Origin: an uncultured Clostridia bacterium
GTDB lineage: Bacteria > Bacillota > Clostridia > Christensenellales > Borkfalkiaceae
DNA length: 64,000 nt
Direction: 5' to 3'
NCBI GenBank assembly: GCA_934796775.1
Contig: CAKVPH010000003.1
Coordinates: 1-64,000 of the forward strand
The stretch's first letter is position 1; the number at the start of each line of letters is the position of its first letter. Positions 62,088-64,000 of this stretch are shown here, in pieces. The notes below the pieces were generated by a model, which saw only the letters and a program-made list of their open reading frames with translations, had not been told where the DNA came from and ran no database searches. The position numbers were made by a program, and so were the translations under genes.

Positions 62088-62206
62088 TATTTGCAATTTT
62101 TAGTTGTTCTTCCGGAGCAACTTCTCGTCTTGCCGCCACAATCTGTGGTTCTTCCAGCACTACGAGACTTACCGGTCGTTTTGTTGGTAGTTTTGTTGTT
62201 CATCAT
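62087..62206 (-). CDS. 39-residue basic peptide with three Cys
   Basis: MMNNKTTNKTTGKSRSAG then RTTDCGGKTRSCSGRTTK and NCK. It is rich in Thr/Lys/Arg/Ser/Gly, with Cys at 23, 30 and 38, no hydrophobic segment, and net strongly positive charge. A perfect AAGGAGG lies four bases before the first ATG and seven before the second (62203), which may be the true start. First gene of a two-ORF unit. No family recognised with certainty. Confidence 0.65.
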   Translation of the reverse strand: MMNNKTTNKTTGKSRSAGRTTDCGGKTRSCSGRTTKNCK

Positions 62207-62280
62207 TTTACCTCCTTGCAAAAATATTATGTAACGTTTTTTTAAACTTTATGCAAACAAAAATAACTTTTTATTTTGAT

Positions 62281-62309
62281 TTGACAAATTATATGAAGCA
62301 TTATAAAAT
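62281..62309 (+). promoter_or_regulatory. promoter upstream of the PPTase gene
   Basis: TTGACA (62281-62286), 17-bp spacer, TAAAAT (62304-62309). Leader about 85 nt. Confidence 0.65.
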
Positions 62310-62399
62310 ATATAAAGTGAATCTTTTGCCTTACAGCAAAATCTTTTAATAAAAGTTTCGTGTTTATCTAAAAAAATTAACTACACTATATATCATACC

Positions 62400-63023
62400 A
62401 TGAACATTTATTTATTGAATATAAAAAACATAAAACCCGACGATATCAAGTCTGAACGACTTTTTGAAGCTTACCGTGAAAAATTTTTACGGCTTTTGCC
62501 TGCAGTCCCAGAAAAAGCCGTTCAGACTGCCATAGCCGCCGAAATTATTAGTTATATAAAAAAAGAATACGGCGTTTTAAGCGATTTAAAAATAACCGAT
62601 AAAGGTAAACCGCATTTTGAAAACTCTGAAATAAGCTTTTCCGTTTCGCATAGCAAAGACGTTGTTGCCGTTTGTGTAAACGAAAAAAATTGCGGACTTG
62701 ACGTGCAGGTGTTTACCCTGCCTAATCAAAAAACGGTTGAAAGCATATTGAATGATTTGGAATTGAATGAATTTAATGCTTTAACGGACGAATACGAAAA
62801 AACAAAACTTTTTACAAGGTTTTTTACCGAAAAAGAAAGTTACGTTAAATTTAGCGGCGAAGGCTTCATAAAAAAGCCGTGCGAGATAAAAAGTTACCCC
62901 GGCGTTAAATTTTTAACCAAATATCTGTTTCTTTCAAGCGACGTTTATTGTCTTACCGTCTGTGCGGAAAATATCGAAAGCGTCAGCTATAAAGTTTTAA
63001 CCAAAGAAACGCTTGAGCTTTAA
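62400..63023 (+). CDS. Sfp-type 4'-phosphopantetheinyl transferase
   Basis: Attaches the CoA-derived arm to carrier proteins. It is 207 residues long. Substrate-recognition motif GKPHF..ISFSVSHSKDVVAV; metal motif NCGLDVQVF (Asp101) where Sfp has GIDIE, so the Glu ligand is Gln103; third motif RFFTEKESYVKFSGEGF (Glu146, Lys150). The single replaced ligand may alter metal use. No secondary-metabolite genes are in the window, so it may serve the fatty-acid ACP. No ribosome binding site is visible before the ATG. Confidence 0.85.
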   Translation: MNIYLLNIKNIKPDDIKSERLFEAYREKFLRLLPAVPEKAVQTAIAAEIISYIKKEYGVLSDLKITDKGKPHFENSEISFSVSHSKDVVAVCVNEKNCGLDVQVFTLPNQKTVESILNDLELNEFNALTDEYEKTKLFTRFFTEKESYVKFSGEGFIKKPCEIKSYPGVKFLTKYLFLSSDVYCLTVCAENIESVSYKVLTKETLEL

Positions 63024-63030
63024 ATGAGCA

Positions 63031-63066
63031 AAAGCGGAGCGACCAAAATACAGGTCGCTCCGCTTT
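63031..63066. terminator. bidirectional terminator after the PPTase gene
   Basis: AAAGCGGAGCGACC and GGTCGCTCCGCTTT form a perfect 14-bp stem with an 8-nt loop between convergent genes. Confidence 0.92.
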
Positions 63067-63101
63067 GTTGTTTATAGTATTACTTTCTTTTTCCGTCCGT
63101 T

Positions 63102-63959
63102 TTAACCGAGAAGCATTTTATCGCCCGTCATGCCTTCGCCTACTTTCTGCTCGAATTTTTGCATTAAGAAAGGAATAGTCAATGACTTTTTCTCTTCGCC
63201 TTCGGCAAAATATACTATATCGCCCTCGTTCATCATCAAAAGCTTGTTGCCGTATTTTATGGCGTCGCTCATGTTATGAGTTATCATAAGAACGGTAAGC
63301 TTTTCACGGGAATAAATGTCGTTTGTAAGGCTTAGTACCTTTGCTGCGGTTTTGGGATCCAACGCTGCGGTATGTTCGTCTAAAAGCAGTAATTTAGGAG
63401 ACGATAAGGAAGCCATTAAAAGCGTCAACGCCTGACGCTGACCACCCGACAGCGTAGACACTTTTTGCCCCATTACTTTATCTAAGCCTAAATCAAGCTT
63501 TTCAAGCATTTGCCTGTACTCTTCGCGCTCTTTTGCGGTTATGCCCCAACCAAGTCCGCGGGACTTGCCGCGACGAGCCGCTAAAGCAAGATTTTCTTCA
63601 AGATTCATATTGCCCGCCGTACCGATTAACGGATCCTGAAACACACGGCTGACGTATTTTGCGCGTTTGAAATCGGGAAGCTTTGTAAGCTCTACTCCGC
63701 CAAGCGTAATACTGCCTCCGTCTACGGGATAAGTACCCGCAATACTGTTTAAAAGAGTGGATTTTCCCGCGCCGTTGCCGCCTATTACCGTTACAAAATC
63801 GCCTTCTTCTAAAGATAAAGACAAATTTTTTATGGCAACTTTTTCGTTCACGGTGCCTTTATTGAATACTTTGCGTAAATTTTTAATTTCAAGTGTGCCT
63901 TGTTGCTCTATATTAATATTCCAATTTAATGTATTAAAATCACTCTGCATTATAAGCAT
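63102..63959 (-). CDS. ABC transporter ATPase of an amino-acid/tryptophan-type (TrpXYZ-like) system
   Basis: A 285-residue ATPase. Walker A is GGNGAGKST, the Q-loop is VFQDPLIGTAGNMNLEENLALAARRGKS, the signature is LSGGQRQALTLLMA, and Walker B is LLLLDEHTAALDP. The Q-loop text and DEHTAALDP are typical of the three-component substrate-binding/permease/ATPase group linked to tryptophan or similar uptake. Its permease and binding-protein genes would lie beyond the right edge. The usual start in the family is near residue 22; Met1 (63959) and Met4 both lack a ribosome binding site, and a TATAAT lies across them, so the start is uncertain. Confidence 0.82.
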   Translation of the reverse strand: MLIMQSDFNTLNWNINIEQQGTLEIKNLRKVFNKGTVNEKVAIKNLSLSLEEGDFVTVIGGNGAGKSTLLNSIAGTYPVDGGSITLGGVELTKLPDFKRAKYVSRVFQDPLIGTAGNMNLEENLALAARRGKSRGLGWGITAKEREEYRQMLEKLDLGLDKVMGQKVSTLSGGQRQALTLLMASLSSPKLLLLDEHTAALDPKTAAKVLSLTNDIYSREKLTVLMITHNMSDAIKYGNKLLMMNEGDIVYFAEGEEKKSLTIPFLMQKFEQKVGEGMTGDKMLLG

Positions 63960-64000
63960 AGAAACAATATTTAAATAGAAAAATGCAAGGATTAAATATA

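Overview
The window is a gene-dense, low-G+C stretch of a bacterial chromosome. It looks like a Firmicute of class Clostridia, probably an uncultured gut lineage. The evidence is the conserved clostridial gene orders (TIGR03960/TIGR03936/rng; ispG-[polC locus]-rimP-nusA-ylxR-ylxQ-infB-rbfA-nrnA-truB-ribF), strong GGAGG ribosome binding sites, clear TTGACA-N17-TATAAT promoters, lipoprotein signal peptides and YlxR/YlxQ. The species cannot be named from sequence alone. No rRNA, tRNA or CRISPR array was found. The only mobile-element trace is what looks like an IS3-type end at the left edge (1-77).

Layout. 1-8.6 kb: IS end, rng, the radical-SAM pair, ligA and pcrA, all on the minus strand. 8.7-13.1 kb: a lipid/envelope cluster with a GT4 glycosyltransferase, two PlsC-type acyltransferases and a methyltransferase. 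13.5-16 kb: a hydroxyacid dehydrogenase, a YgjV membrane protein, a mini ferredoxin-thioredoxin-reductase-like protein and a ferritin-like protein. 16.2-22.2 kb: an ABC/FtsX exporter, a NagD phosphatase, a degenerate dehydrogenase-like protein and a PHP protein. 22.4-33 kb: HU, dut, a His-rich PrsA-like lipoprotein, mfd, pth, prs, tadA, rlmH and a CPBP protease. 33-40 kb: a complete phosphate regulon, pstSCAB-phoU-phoP-phoR, headed by a triple 11-bp Pho box. 40-53 kb: an esterase, endonuclease IV, and the ribF-truB-nrnA-rbfA-infB-ylxQ-ylxR-nusA-rimP translation/transcription operon behind a leader attenuator, then a shortened PolC-like exonuclease and ispG. 53-58 kb: pantothenate kinase plus an ECF S component, a Cys-rich mini-protein, and TldD/TldE. 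58-64 kb: an ArsR regulator divergent from a 55-residue peptide, a P-loop kinase, GNAT, a GMP synthase without its glutaminase domain, two overlapping tiny ORFs, an Sfp-type PPTase and an ABC ATPase.

Most unusual signals. (1) A dispersed repeat with core GATAATCGACTTATAG occurs about eight times, mostly in spacers just before the ribosome binding site of the next gene and once inside ribF. (2) The rimP-nusA operon has a promoter followed within about 20 nt by a strong intrinsic terminator. (3) The polC locus encodes only an N-terminal/OB/exonuclease protein. (4) Several very small Cys-containing or membrane peptides were found by reading below the usual ORF length cutoff.

Start sites were moved inward for TIGR03960, pcrA, rlmH, pstB, rbfA, the ECF S component and arsR, where the ribosome binding site and family alignment favoured it.
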